In this document: piece after piece, positions 11,891-23,922 of the stretch
How positions within the stretch are numbered: the stretch's first letter is position 1
Layout of the letters: every line of letters starts with the position of its first letter
DNA from: Heliocidaris tuberculata
Taxonomy: Eukaryota > Echinodermata > Echinoidea > Camarodonta > Echinometridae
Assembly (NCBI GenBank): GCA_025618425.1
Contig: CM046835.1
Span: 14,581,200 to 14,645,199 of the forward strand
DNA: 64,000 nt
Reading direction: 5' to 3'
Notes under the pieces: model-generated
Seen by the model: the letters and a program-made list of their open reading frames with translations, nothing else
What the model was told of the DNA's origin: nothing
Databases searched by the model: none
Made by a program: the position numbers and the translations under genes

Positions 11891-13522
11891 AGGGGAAACT
11901 TCCTGGATACCCAAATTCCTGAAATACTGGGGACACTGTACCACCCCCCCCCCTCCCCCCCCCCCCCCCAACATCGCCTGATTTTAAATAATCCAAAAAT
12001 TTCTCTAAAGCGTTGATGCGTCATTTTAAATCCTGAAAGAAGACTCATGAATCTTGTAGAAGATGTATTAGATAGACTGTCATTTTGGATAATGCTGTAC
12101 AATCCCAAGAAGCTCCTCGTTGCCCCAGCATGAGGTGAAAGCATCTAAGCTTGTTTTCCACACTTTGTTTATATAATACCATGTGTTATTAGGCATTTGT
12201 ATTAACTGTACATTAAAGAGGCGGGGATGTAATGCCTATTTCATGTATTTGTACCAATGTAAAACATGTTAGTAATGGACATGGATGAGAGATTTTGTTA
12301 TATAAAATCGGAAATATCGGGACATTCAAATCATATCTTTAGCATTTTAACTACATTTTAAGGAGGAATTCTCACCACTATAACAGTCTGTTATATTAAT
12401 TTTTATCAATCTTATCAATAACTGATTGATAGAAATTATTTCTTCCTTGAAAAGTGGGGGGGGGGGGATATTTGTACAGGCCATCCCCCCTCCCCGAAAA
12501 GTATGGGGGTATATATACCCCCATTCCCGCAGGGGGATTGTTGTTATATAGTCAGTATTTTATGCTGGCTACATGTATACACAGGTGTAGGAGGTGTGGG
12601 GTTGGGGCTGCAGTCCCCCGAGAACTTGGAAATTACCAATTATTGGGGAAACCGTCACCTCATACGCGGCCATCTGTTACTTCATATTTGACCTGCAGTT
12701 ACGAATTCTATTTGAAGTTTTCCTCTTATATCTAGAATATTTTGATGACAATATTATATTTTATTTATTTGTCAATATGTTTGCTTACTTGCTTCACTCG
12801 CTCGCAAAATTTAGAAACAGGAAAGTTTATATTCGGGCAAGCTACGTCAGCCCCCTGGTGAAATACTGAACCCGTACTCCTAAGCATTATACATGTACAT
12901 GTATAACTCGCCGTAAAGTGCGAGTTTCAGAAATTCCCAAATTCAACCACAAAACGAACAATAAAGTATGTATTTCCATGGTACCGGATTTATTTGTCTT
13001 AGGATAGATATGTATGATGTGTATCATGTTCTTGGGTATGATTATTGTACATCACAACGTAAGAATGTAATAGTCTGTCATTAATCTATCATTTGAGTAC
13101 TAGTGCATCACATTAAGCTTTCCCAATAATTGTACTCATCAATGATTCCCATTAAATAATACTGTATCATACAAGTCATGTAAATATGAATTTTGTTTAT
13201 TACATGTAGACTGGATAGTATTTAAGTCATCTTTTTTATGAAGTATTGCATTCGTATTACCTCTTTTCGGCTTCGACGTCACATCGTCATTTGTCAAGTA
13301 CTACGTGATACTAATGCATGATACATTTATACTAATGATAAACTTACCAATTAACCCATGTATATTTTTTTAGTAACTAATTATGAGATGCATGGACTAA
13401 AATGCCTCCTACCTCTATCATATATATCTATTATTACTAATTTTCTTACTCTCTGTAAGGCTCGTTCACATATTTCCGCTCTTATTCTCTCCCTCCATCT
13501 ATCACACACACACACACACACA

Positions 13523-13563
<41 letters not shown>

Positions 13564-15037
13564 CATCTACATGAAGGTGTAGCTCATTCATACATTTTTC
13601 ATTATTGCTACATAAATGTCTATAGTACGTCTATGTCCCGTGCTTGCTCCTATAGCATCTTGATTTATTTCGCCCTTCCCTATCTTTCACCTGTTTTCTC
13701 TCTTCTTTCCAATCACATGCTTTCACTCCGATCTGTGTCATGTTACAAAATCGTAACCGTCTTTGGTTGAAGTACATTTATCTTTCTTTTTACATGAAAT
13801 AAAGAAAGAGCGTCTAAACACGGATATTATGCAATTCTAGTAGCACTATAAAGCTTCTTTTTAATCTGTAACAACTGCATCATGAAACACATTGGAAATC
13901 AGCCATTAAATAATTATTTATAAATAATACATAAATAAGTATAATATTCAATAAACAGGAACACGTTTTTGGTTATACGGAGGGGGAATGAGAATTTGTT
14001 ATCCCCAGACTCCATTTTCAGCCCAAGTCATATGAATTATGAAATTTTCCCATTGTAAGAAAGTCGGAATGCATCAATAATCAGCAATCCTCTTTGCTAT
14101 TAATACAAAGTATTTCCGAATCGTAAAATTTATCATCAGTATCAACTCTTTCTCGACGGCACTACTGGCAACCAGTGTGAATGCCTTCTTTAAAGAATCA
14201 TTGATAGTCTATGAAATGTAGAAGAACCAGAAAAATCACCGTTTTTTACATGAAGAAAAAAAAAAGAATCAAGTTACATATTCACGTAATAAACTAAGCA
14301 AGTTGACTAAGCGAGCTAAGCGAATAAATCGCAAATAGTCATCGTCAGGCAGGAATAGTCGAGTCAAATGAATCAATCTCGTCGGGTAACATGCTAAGTG
14401 GGCATAATAACATCATAATTCTTATAATATCCGAACTTTAAGTTGGAGATATAAAGCGGAACAATACCGGCCCCTTTTCTTTATTTCCTTTTCTTTCTTT
14501 TTTCTTTCTTTCTTTTTTTTTTTTTTTTTTTGAGGGAGGGGGGAGGTAAGGAGAGGAGTGTTTTTCTTCTTCTTCTTCTTCTTCTTTTTCTATCTTTCTT
14601 CTTTTTTTTTCTTTTCCTTTTGCCTTCTCCCTTCTTTCTTCTTCTTTTCTTCTTCTGCTTTCTTTATTTCCCTTTTTTTTTTTCTTTTTTTTCTGTTCCC
14701 CCCTCTCTTTAAAATATGTTTTAAATATAAACTTCCATTCAATTATACTATGCATATGACGGTGCATGTAAAATGTTTGACTTATTGTTAATAGTTCATT
14801 TCATTCCACACACAAAACCATGTCATGATTATATATCTTTGCGTAGATGATTCTTGCATGCGAATATACTTGTTAAATTATCTTACCTTGATTATTTGTG
14901 AAGATATTTTGAAAATGGAAGTAATAAAAGAATCTTTAAAAAAAAAAAAAAAAAAAAACATGGTACCAAAAGCAGTAACCTGTCAATACATATAAGCAAA
15001 TATTCGTGTTCTTTGATTAATCTAAAGTGTGAAATAT
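11891..15037. other. Intergenic with microsatellites, no gene recognised
   Basis: Contains a C/T-run block (11942-11970), G- and C-run hairpins (12455-12535), (AC)n(CT)n at 13503-13557, a pyrimidine block with TTC repeats (14470-14712) and a poly-A tract (14937-14957). Reading frames here are low complexity. Confidence 0.5.
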
Positions 15038-15043
15038 TTTATT
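15038..15043 (-). terminator. Candidate polyadenylation signal of the mucin-like gene
   Basis: AATAAA on the minus strand about 390 bases past the stop codon, the first canonical hexamer downstream. No transcript evidence is available, so the cleavage site is a guess. Confidence 0.4.
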
Positions 15044-15430
15044 TACAAGTGAGCAGAGCAGTTCCACTGTAATGGAATTAACGACTTTTAAGCAAATTTT
15101 AGTTAAAATAATCAATGGAAAATATGTTTTCATTTCAAATAATGATAACAAAAGTTCTATTCATAACGTGGTATGAATAAGCTTAACAATCACAGATATC
15201 ATCTCAGCTAGAGGAGTAATTTCCAAGGAATTTCACACCATTGTCGCCAATCCTACAATCTAGCTGCCATCATGGCCATTAACCTCTGAATTGGTTTTTC
15301 CACAGGTTGGCCTATTTTAAAGATTTAACATTTCATTAAATAATAATGAGAAATTGCGTGAGGAAACTGTCAAAGAAAACCAAAGTGAAACGACGAGATC
15401 GCCAATGACTCCGTGGCCGTGGTGATCCAT

Positions 15431-15607
15431 TTATCCAACGGGCATCGATGCACAGGCGACTTCGTGACATGCGCAAGCGGTGATGATGGGTATGGAGATG
15501 ACCAAGGGCGTTAAATCTGGGCAGGAGAGTTCGATTTGATCTTCTCTCTGCGCCGAGGGCCGACAGCAAGCACAGTACCGTTCCATTATCGGATGATCAT
15601 CAATGAT
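15431..15607 (-). CDS. Mucin-like gene, last exon: end of cystine knot and stop
   Basis: Acceptor is atttttacag. Reads IIDDHPIMERYCACCRPS, AQREDQIELSCPDL, then ITACACHEVACASMPVG and TAA. 'C-x-C-C-x(13)-C' and the closing 'C-x-C-x(4)-C' fit the second half of a CTCK domain; the 13-residue spacing equals that of VWF as I recall it. The stop comes eight residues after the last knot cysteine, normal for the family. An overlapping longer frame that starts inside the exon is out of frame and not coding. Confidence 0.9.
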   Translation of the reverse strand: MIDDHPIMERYCACCRPSAQREDQIELSCPDLTPLVISIPIITACACHEVACASMPVG

Positions 15608-16273
15608 CTGTAAAAATTGTGCAAAGATTTGATATCGTTCACTTACTAATTATTTTGAAAACGTAAAAATAGATAACTGTAATTCATAAGTTAAGATGAA
15701 CATTTTTTGTGTACATTCCACCTTGTTACATTCTAAATACTCTCGTCTCACTTTAAAAATAGTAAACAGAGTAAACCTGAACTTTCGTGCGGTGGGTGGC
15801 ATAATTATGTCGAAAAATCCTCAAGCCTACGTTAAGAAGACAAAACCTTAATACTTTTCACTGGGGTGATTAGGAAGTTTACTCAGTGCCACCTGAAAAA
15901 CAAACAAAAACAAACAGTTAGCGCTACAGCATCCCCGGCGCCCAGGTCCATGTGTCTATTATACTCTCAGGTTGTTTTTACCGCTGTGCAAATTCGGTTA
16001 TTTAAACTTGAAATATCTCTTTACAGAAACAATTTATGAAGCTGATATTTTGGATACACAGATAAAGGATACGATCACGGAACCTCAAAAACAGAGCAAA
16101 ATTGTTGTTTTACTTATTGGTCCCATTTAAGAAAGACAACTACACCCCTGAGGAATGCACCATGGACACGACATTGTATATTTGGGGGAGAGGAGGGTGG
16201 AGGAGGTGACTACAATTAACCAAACACTTCATTATAGCGAAAGCGGGCGCCTAGAATTAAAAAAAAAACTTAC
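15608..16273 (-). other. Intron between the two cystine-knot exons
   Basis: Holds a copy of the TTTAAACTTG-type dispersed repeat (16005-16135). No coding sequence seen. Confidence 0.6.
16005..16135. repeat. Dispersed TTTAAACTTG repeat, copy 2
   Basis: TTTAAACTTGAAATATCTCT, then TTACAGAAACAATTTATGAA and GCTGATATTTTGGATACA. Related copies are at about 3600-3730 and 20393-20545, same orientation. Confidence 0.75.
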
Positions 16274-16434
16274 CCTGCTGAAGCCACTGTAGGATGTACA
16301 TTTCCCAGAACATTCCATCATGTAGATTGGTTCATTGGAGGTGCAGTTATTGTAAGTGATGGTCGTAGGTTCCGTACGCTGGACAGGGGCACAGGCACCG
16401 CTAGGCGGGGATGGAGTGGACTTTGGAGTAGTCA
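16274..16434 (-). CDS. Mucin-like gene, exon: C-terminal cystine knot, first half
   Basis: After VTTPKSTPSPPSG it reads ACAPVQRTEPTTITYNNC, TSNEPIYMMECSGKC and TSYSGFSR. Pattern C...C-x(3-8)-I-x(4)-C-x-G-x-C is the start of a CTCK domain, with the knot's C-x-G-x-C ring at ECSGKC. In VWF and gel-forming mucins the CTCK domain forms disulphide dimers in the endoplasmic reticulum. Acceptor is tatcccag, donor GTAAGT; phase 1 in, phase 0 out. The run of A/T at the donor side belongs to the intron. Confidence 0.9.
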
Positions 16435-16694
16435 CTGGGATAGAATGGCAGATGAATGCGGTTTATAGATTAATCATGCATATAGTAAATAAGTTGGAGG
16501 ACTTGTCTTAGATCGTCTGAGATTCAAAGCCGCTTTGGGCCTTTTCATCGACAGCGAGTTTTGCACTGGTACGGAAATTCGATTTTACAATCCATGCCAA
16601 TGATGGGAGCTTCAATCAGAAAGATTTAACAATTTCATTTACAAAATTAACATTTCGGGAACACCAGCGTTTTCAAGAAATTGCATAAAGGGGC

Positions 16695-17415
16695 CGTCAC
16701 ATATCCAAAACGGCGCCAGCCCGACTTCTCTGCGAGCTCAAAAGGGCATTTTCGCCAGGAATACGAGGAATTTTGAGATCGCAGAGCTCGTAAACAGCTC
16801 ACCTGTAGAACGCTCGGGCATCACCAAGCATTCGATCAATATTCGGAGGGCAATCCGACGATTTTATATCATTTTTGGCTTTCAAATTCAGACGGGGGTC
16901 GTCAGAGCTGCGCGGGCCGCCCCCCCCCCCCCCCTCGTACAAAGTCGGCCCTACTGCGAACGCGCTCCGTACTGGTGCCCTGCCGTTGTCGGGCGTTTCT
17001 AAGGGATTATGCCGGATTCCTCCTGTCAACTCATGAATTTGGCCCCTGGGGTATACTCATAATACTTTAACACATAATTAACGCCCTTCTGACTCCGAAC
17101 AGATGATGTTATTTGAGGCGCGGAGGCGTCGGAGGAAGCTAGACAGGACGTCTGGCAGAACCCGCCCGGGCGTCGCACGGGTGTCGGGCACTGACAGAAC
17201 TATTGCTCATCGACCAATACCAGGATGGCTTCTTCAAGTCAAGCGGGCTTCGCCCGACTGGCGTTTGTTTACCGATGGGCGCCGAGCGACTTCTGATAAC
17301 TAGTGTTCAAAGGCTCTCCCCAATATGGGACAGGGTAGATTTCAAGCGAAATATACGCTCGACCCCCGGGCGATCCAAAAAATTCGACCGGACCGGCACC
17401 GTTGGATATGTGACG
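16695..17415. mobile_element. Non-autonomous element with 14-bp inverted ends
   Basis: CGTCACATATCCAA at 16695-16708 and its exact inverse TTGGATATGTGACG at 17402-17415; similarity continues imperfectly (AACGGCGCC / GGCACCG). The interior is GC-rich with several small palindromes, unlike the AT-rich intron around it, and has no convincing coding sequence. No clear target duplication. Confidence 0.65.
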
Positions 17416-17539
17416 CAGGCTTAATTATTGACTCAACCCAATCTCCCTATTTTAAATCTTGTGCTTTTCGCCGTGAGTGTATGAAACGGAAATTTTGTTT
17501 TCTTTTGAAACTCTCATTACTTTATACAATACTTTTCTT

Positions 17540-17576
17540 TTTGGTTTTTTTTGTTTGTTTGTTTGTTTGTTTGTTT

Positions 17577-17614
<38 letters not shown>

Positions 17615-17659
17615 GTTTATTTTTTTGTTTTGTTGTTTTTTGTGTTTTTTGTGTTTTGT

Positions 17660-17690
<31 letters not shown>

Positions 17691-17750
17691 GTTTTTTATG
17701 TTTTTGTTTTTGTTTTCGTTTCTGTTTGTTTTTTGTTGGTTTTTTTCGTT
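17540..17750. repeat. GT/T-rich low-complexity block
   Basis: (GTTT)n and (GTTTT)n runs. Phe/Cys/Leu-rich or Lys/Asn-rich frames across it are artefacts. Confidence 0.9.
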
Positions 17751-18239
17751 AAAAGGGATTAGAACTTCAAAAACAATCGGCTTCAGTAGGCCTAACCTTT
17801 GTCTGATATTTCTCAAACTTACTCATTTTCTTTGAATTGTATTTCTACTACTTCGATGACCGTATTGCAAAGGATTAATTCCCCTTACAATTTAATTTCT
17901 ATGGCTTTGATATTGAAGGACAATAGCTTTAAAATAAAATCCTTGTTAGGTCTAAAAAGCTCTTATATATGGTGGCTATGCAGTCTCAATGACAGAGAAA
18001 ATGATCTTGTAAAGAAGGGTGTGTTATGTAGTCCTACATTCCATTAGGGCAATGGGCCACGGGACTACTGAGATGTTTTAATGTTTAGACTCACTGATTC
18101 TACGTCCAATTGCTCCTGCATCTAGTGAGAGTTTTAGGGTTCTTGTTAGGGATAAGGTTAAGAAGTGTTATCCTACTATAAATGAGGCAGGAGTGAGCTT
18201 TAGGACTAATGGACATAGGTTTATAGAAGGTATACTTAC

Positions 18240-18355
18240 CCGCGGTGGTTTCGGTGGTAGGTGTTGATGTTCTCTCCGTAGATGTCGGTGTTGTAGATGG
18301 CTGCACGGTTGTTGTGCAATTTGGTCCAATTGTTTCGTTTCTACAGCATAGAAAT
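18240..18355 (-). CDS. Mucin-like gene, exon: end of WxxW domain plus Thr linker (copy B)
   Basis: 116 bases. Reads R|FLCCRNETIGPNC, closing the Cys domain, then TTTVQPSTTPTSTERTSTPT and TETTA, ending G| in phase 1 at donor GTAAGT. The acceptor ends cttcatag, as in copy A. It joins in frame to the cystine-knot exon (G|TG = Val). In copy A the same phase-1 end leads into the giant PTS exon, so this junction is where the duplicated cassette meets the unique 3' end of the gene. Confidence 0.9.
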
Positions 18356-18464
18356 CTATGAAGAAAATGTGTGTAATTTTAATGTTTATTTGAAATACAC
18401 ATTGTACCCAAGTCTGTCACATGTTTTCTTCTAAAGTTCCAATGTTTAGTAGTAGAAGTTGTAG

Positions 18465-18515
18465 CAGTGGCAGCAGTAGCAGTAGTAGCAGTAGCAGTAG
18501 CAGTAGTAGTTGTTC
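18465..18515. repeat. AGC/AGT trinucleotide microsatellite
   Basis: Interrupted GTAGCAGTAGCAGTAGTAGC-type run in the intron after WxxW copy B; the homologous spot in copy A (44085-44130) is short and not expanded. Confidence 0.85.
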
Positions 18516-18584
18516 CATTGTTTTAGTCAGGTCTGTTAAGCGCATATTTTTTTAGTTTGGGGACAGAGTTTACAAAACCGCCAA

Positions 18585-19110
18585 ACTTTTCAGATGTACT
18601 TGTAAGGACAAAAGCTTCATTTTTTCCCACAGGACACATCGAATCAAACCACATCTTCTTGCAAAAATATGCTAATTTATGCAATTAAAATGCATTAAAT
18701 CAGTAAATCAATTGACAAGGTGAAAATCGAACGGCTTAAAAATGTTCCAAACTTTTTTATGCATTTATTGTGGCGATAGCTTTATTTTTTTACCACAGGA
18801 CCCATCGAATTAAATTTCATCTTCATGCAAAATTATGGTAATTTTTTGCTAATTACAGTACTATAATTATGTACCTATACAGTGTAAAAATCAAAGTGCT
18901 TCAAAACATACCAAACTTTCAATGACTATGTATTTTTTGTGCCTACTGATTTATTTTGTCCCACAGGACCCATCAAAATACCTCACATCGTCATGCAAAA
19001 TTTTTCAATTCATAGTGTACGTATTTAAGAATTTCAGCTCTACAGTAGTACAATATTTCCGTTAAAAAGCAAGAAATATACTCTGAAAATTGCAGTTTAA
19101 CGTTGTCTTT
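18585..19110. repeat. Three ~167-bp tandem copies in an intron
   Basis: CCACAGGAC followed by (A/C)CATCGAAT and CATCTTCTTGCAAAA-type sequence at 18627, 18793 and 18961 (spacing 166 and 168). The block lies inside a stretch absent from the homologous intron of cassette copy A. Confidence 0.85.
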
Positions 19111-19788
19111 TCATATACCTGACCTTATTTACAAGTATTAGTTGGACGTGCTGGTATAGTCGCTTATTGATATACCACTGATACCAGTTAGAATCTGATG
19201 CCCTTCCACATTTATTTTGTATGTCATAAAATTGTGTTTTATGCATAAATTAACATTAAGATTAAGAAAAATGATTTTGATAATTCATTTGGATATGAAA
19301 AAGTAAGGAACTAGTTTTTAACAAACAATTGAAATTGTGTTTGTTGAATAAATTAGCGTTTTTAAATGGGGTGCCACTCAACAACTTCGTGGCACCCTAT
19401 CTAATATTAACGCTTTTAATACATTATGATCCACACCAAAAAAAATGCGCTTTTGTTCTGAATTCTGTTACCCAAAATTTTGTTAACAGACCTTGGTATT
19501 TAGATAGCACCATGTAACGATGGTTAAGAATTACTTTGTAAAAGCGACATAACTAAAACAAATTTACCGTGATAACAACATGGTTTATCATATTGCATTC
19601 CCTGATAAGCAGAGCAACTTGAGTTCGTAATGCGTGTTCAACTGAATATCAAATGATGTGATCAAAATACTTATCTGTTGGCATATCAGCGCTCAATAAA
19701 ATTAGTCCAAGCCGCGTCCTTCATCCCCGCCCCCCCCCCCTCCCTCATTTCCGTTCTTCTAAATATGACCTTCTGTCCTTCTCGTTAC

Positions 19789-20068
19789 CTGATACGGTAG
19801 TCGAGGCATATTGGCTGAGTGTCGGAGTGGAGACAGACCAATCCGTAATCGATGTCGCAGGTGACGTCCTGGGACAAGATCGACGGACTGAGGTGAGGTT
19901 TGGCAGCCATCTCGCACTCGATGTCTCTTGGTTCTTCGCAGATGTCGAACAGCTCTTCGCAGTCCTCTCTGATCTCGAACTCACCGACATCGAAAGGAGT
20001 TACTTTCCCACCATCTTCCTCGTCGTCACACCACGGAGTCCATTCACAGATTTCTACATCACGGCACC
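19789..20068 (-). CDS. Mucin-like gene, exon: WxxW / mucin Cys domain (copy B)
   Basis: 280 bases, the same length and phases (1 in, 2 out) as copy A. It starts (G)CRDVEICEWTPWCDDEED and ends CLDYRIR at donor GTAACG. Differences from copy A are conservative except H/K and A/P before SILSQD. It joins the giant PTS exon (…LTTE-G|GG) to the linker exon at 18.3 kb. All domain cysteines and both Trp of the motif are intact. The near identity to copy A, including flanking intron sequence, points to a recent duplication or later gene conversion. Confidence 0.93.
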
Positions 20069-20204
20069 CTGTCATTTTGCATTTAACGAGTTTTCGATAA
20101 TTAAATTTATCCAAATAAAAGGAAAATTGTTGTTTAAAGCTTGTTAAAGTGTACCAACCACCTGAAAAAAGAATTTGTATACCTAAGAAGTATAAAATTA
20201 ACCT

Positions 20205-20350
20205 CAAAGAACTTTATCTGAAATTCTATAGGTCAACAGTTTAGGAGTATAGAGGAAATATAGGATAACACGAAGGTGCTCGCGCGGAACCGAGCCTCCG
20301 AGTTGGGTTCCGCGCGAGCCCTTAACTTGGCGAGCGCGTACGGGTGCGTT
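20205..20350. repeat. Dispersed repeat with palindromic core, copy 2
   Basis: GCTCGCGCGGAACC (20278-20291) and its exact inverse GGTTCCGCGCGAGC (20306-20319) around a 14-base loop, preceded by TTCTATAGGTCAACAGTTTA and GGATAACACG. Homologous to 4914-5090. Confidence 0.75.
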
Positions 20351-20392
20351 GAGTAGTCTACTCACGAGTCGCTTTTATGCTTATAGACAGTA

Positions 20393-20545
20393 TAATTAAA
20401 CTTGTAATATCTCTTTGTAGAAGAGATATTCGAAGCCTATATTTGGAATATAGTAGAATGGCATGGAACCTCTTACATGTCTAACATACAGAGTAAAATA
20501 TTTTTTGGTGATTGATACCCTTTATGAAAGTTGAGAAAAAGACAT
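20393..20545. repeat. Dispersed TTTAAACTTG repeat, copy 3
   Basis: TTAAACTTGTAATATCTCTT, then TGTAGAAGAGATATTCGAAG and CCTATATTTGGAATA; aligned with copies 1 and 2, and directly after the palindromic-core repeat at 20205-20350. Confidence 0.75.
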
Positions 20546-21649
20546 TACCAATGGCCAGCGTCAGAGTCTAATATTTGTAAAGTTCGACTCACTAAACTAT
20601 TTCGTTACGAAAAACGAGGGGGGAAATGTTTCTCGTAAATTACCCCTATTACATAAAAAGGTAATAATCTAAAATAGTCCAGCGGATTGGTATTGAAAAT
20701 CGAGGGAATTGTGCACTTTTCATAAAAGCATGTTGGTAGAATTTTTTTATGCTGAATAATTCTGGATATGGGGCCACCTGAAATTCGGACCCTGGGGCCG
20801 TTGGGCCTTTTTTCGTCTTAACGGCTCTCTCATGGTATTTCTCCTTCATAATTAATTTAATTATATCTAGTTTTATGTAGGATTTTCGGGTCTCTAAATT
20901 CACACACAAGCTTTAGGTGCCCATTTTTTCAAATAAAGGGGCATCCCATATTGGCAAGGCGGTTACGTTTTATAAGCAGAATACCTCTAATGTAATTTCA
21001 CTTCATTTCACCAAGATGGTCTGGTCTGTTTCAAGATGTAGCAATTCTGTGTCTTGAAACTTATAATTTGGTATGAGGGAGAAATATGTGTACTACAGAT
21101 TCCTGGGTATTGCAATTTTTTTTGAAAAACAGACATAATAGTAGACCAGCCAAACATCAAAAAGTGCTCTAGAAAAAGATTCCACGGCATTCTTGGGTAA
21201 TGCAAGGCATCTGTGCTAAAATGATCACAAAAATGGTCAGGAATAACGTGTGGGTGGATGCCACGAGCATTTTTTATTTAAAAATTTCATTTTCGGCTCA
21301 AAATTTGAAAGAATGTCGAAAATCATAATATTATTTTTATTTTGGGGGCAAAATTTGTTAAAATAATTTTTATTATAAGTTCGAAATAGTAAATATGTTA
21401 AATACACATTCGAAAGTTTGATTTTACACACATACGTATGGCATGATAAAACACAAAAGTGTGATTTACTCAAAACGCTGGTGTCGTAAAAATTACCTTT
21501 ATTTCAAAGTTTTTTTTTTCACACCGTAAATCTATCCATTGAAACATTTTTTTTTTTCGTATTTAACAATGTAAAATGCATAGTCATGTCACATATAGAA
21601 AAGAAATGAACAAATCTGATAATGGAAAAGTCATTTTATGTGATATCAA

Positions 21650-21700
21650 ATCAGGGGCGGCGCCAGGGTATTTAAACAGGGGGGGGGGCAAAATGATGCG
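21650..21700. mobile_element. One end of a hAT-like element
   Basis: CAGGGGCGGCGCCAGGGTAT and then a G run, the same type of end as the complete MITE at 23923. The other end was not found. Confidence 0.4.
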
Positions 21701-21825
21701 TATAGCAACGTCGCACGTCGAGGGTCTTGAAATAACAAATAGGACTATAACAGTTATGTCATAACTGCATGGCCTAGCCTTCTCTTCTCCATTTCCCCTT
21801 CTCTTTCTCCTTTTTTCCCCCTTCT

Positions 21826-21864
<39 letters not shown>

Positions 21865-21874
21865 CGCTTGAAAA

Positions 21875-22135
21875 GTGATAGGGGGCGGCCAGCACTAGTG
21901 TCTTTTGGCAAGACATTAATCTACATTGGCCACAGACCCAGGTGAGGTACCAGGCAAGAATTAAATCCTTGAAATGCTATAGAGCGCCGTAAGTGCAGCC
22001 ATGCTAAAACCAGTCTAATAATTGTGGAGCGCCAGGAGTGTCAAGTCTGATAGACATGTGCGCTATACAAGAACACACTATTATGATTATGATGATGATG
22101 ATTATTATTACTATTATTATTATTATTATTATTAC
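21875..22135 (-). mobile_element. SINE-like element ending in an (ATT)n microsatellite, copy 1
   Basis: On the minus strand: (AAT)n, TTCTTGTATAGCGCACATGT, TGGCGCTCCACAATTATT, GGCGCTCTATAGCATTTCAA, GGTACCTCACCTGGGT, GATTAATGTCTTGCCAAAAG. The same blocks in the same order are at 61060-61295 on the plus strand. No coding capacity. It follows a poly-T tract (21831-21861). Confidence 0.75.
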
Positions 22136-22661
22136 TCTTTTATCAATGTGCAATCTCATTGTTGCCAATGATGTCCGATCACCGCTATGTTCACATCAAA
22201 TAATCAGTGTTGCAATTTCAAGGTTCAAATCATAATTTGTCTAAACCTTACAATCACAGTACATTGAAGCCACTGAGGTTACGACAGCGGATTTTTAAAA
22301 ATCACCTATTATCAGAGTGATAGATTTATGCATCATGTACTCATAGAAATATCTCCTCTTAGCATATTTCATTTAACATGAGCAAGCTTATATTGGTTGT
22401 TTCAGTAAGAAAAAATAAAGACATCTCTAGGCACAATTAGTGACATAATCGACTAAACAAATAAAGTTTTAAAACGATCATAAAGAAAAAGAAAAAAGAA
22501 TAATAATCACGCCTGAAGTTATTTGGGTGTATCAAATTTACAAACAATACCAAAATTGCCAGGTTATTATATCTGACTCACATTTAAACTGAATTCTATA
22601 CGTTCAAAAAAAAAATCTCTCTTTAAAAAAAAAGTTAAACATTACATTCACATGAATAACG

Positions 22662-22675
22662 GTTACCATGGCAAC
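22662..22675. repeat. GTTACCATGGCAAC palindrome within a dispersed repeat
   Basis: Resembles the RFX X-box (GTNRCC-RGYAAC). A related GTTGCCATGGCAAC is at 26294-26307, and the following 100 bases are loosely similar, so it is probably part of a repeat family rather than a local regulatory site. Confidence 0.4.
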
Positions 22676-23922
22676 GAAAATTGATCCAAATACATTTTTG
22701 TGGCTTAACATCATGGAGAATATCATTCCTAATAGAATTTTCAAGTTTCGTTGAATTAGGATTATGAGATAAAAAGTTATGGCCTATAATGTAACTGATT
22801 GTGTGTTCTATGTGTTGACAAATTAATGTCGAAAAATATCAAGTTTTCCCAAAACGGAGATTTATATAATGCTTTGCAGCAGGGGTGTAGCTACGGTGGG
22901 CGGCGCCGGGCGGCCGCGCCCGCCACTCACATTTTCCGCCCGGGATTCTGGCTGAAAGTCAGTCTCCCGCCAAGCACTATTTCCCAAACTTGATGTGTAT
23001 TAATTGCCCCAAAACACACATATAATGCGCAGAAATTACCTTGTTGTGCTTTGATATTGACCATAAATATTATTTCATGACTTCACTTGTAAGGATAGTA
23101 CATTCGTATAACCTGAAACTAAAATCAAAATAAAATAAACTGATTGTAAATCCGAACGTACGATAGCTAGCTAGCTACGTATACGCCTCCGGCTGCATCT
23201 CTGCCGGTGTCATAGGCGATTTGTTCCGAGCAGGCGATTAGTTCCACAGGATCCAATCGACTGAATGTCTACCCGCCGATTGGATCCGCTTTGGTCGAGT
23301 CGATGCGAGCGTCATAGGCGATTGGTTCCGGCCAGGAGATTCGTTCCTTGGAACCAATCGACGAGATATTTAGCCGCTCATGAGATCCGAATCTCTATTG
23401 TGCTCAAGCATCATGTCATGGTAACACCCCTAAAGAAAAATGTACTCTTCTGGTCGCCTTTTGTAACCAATCAAAGTCCTCCAAATCAGCCACACCAACA
23501 GAACGGACACTGTTGCCTATTTACGAATTTTGTATAGAAAAATGTACTATTCGCGAATTTTGTCATTTTGACAGTTAAGGTGCAACAGTAAATACAACAA
23601 TATAAGCTAGAACAGAGTATACATATGTTTACCCTTTAATACATGAAACACATAGCATATTGGATATCATACATGTGACCTGTATTGTGAACTATTCAAC
23701 TCTTTTAGATGCTTCCAAATGGGATCCCTACGTGAAAGGGGCAAAGATAGCAGGGTGTATACAATCATCCCCCAGGTTTTAGTGACCAAAAAAAAAAAAA
23801 AAAAAATCTTTGCTGGAAATAGAGAGTGAAACAAGATAAGCACATTTCACAAAATCCTGGATACCCACTGCCCATCAGGCCATTACAGATGGACTTAAGA
23901 TATGAATAAGCATATATACACT

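Noticed and set aside
15336..15569. Frameshift in the last cystine-knot exon
   Set aside because: On a first reading I lost a GA from CAGAGAGAAG. With the correct sequence the frame runs intact to TAA at 15431-15433.
17325..17835. Phe/Cys-rich hydrophobic protein and its Lys/Asn antisense
   Set aside because: GTTT low-complexity block.
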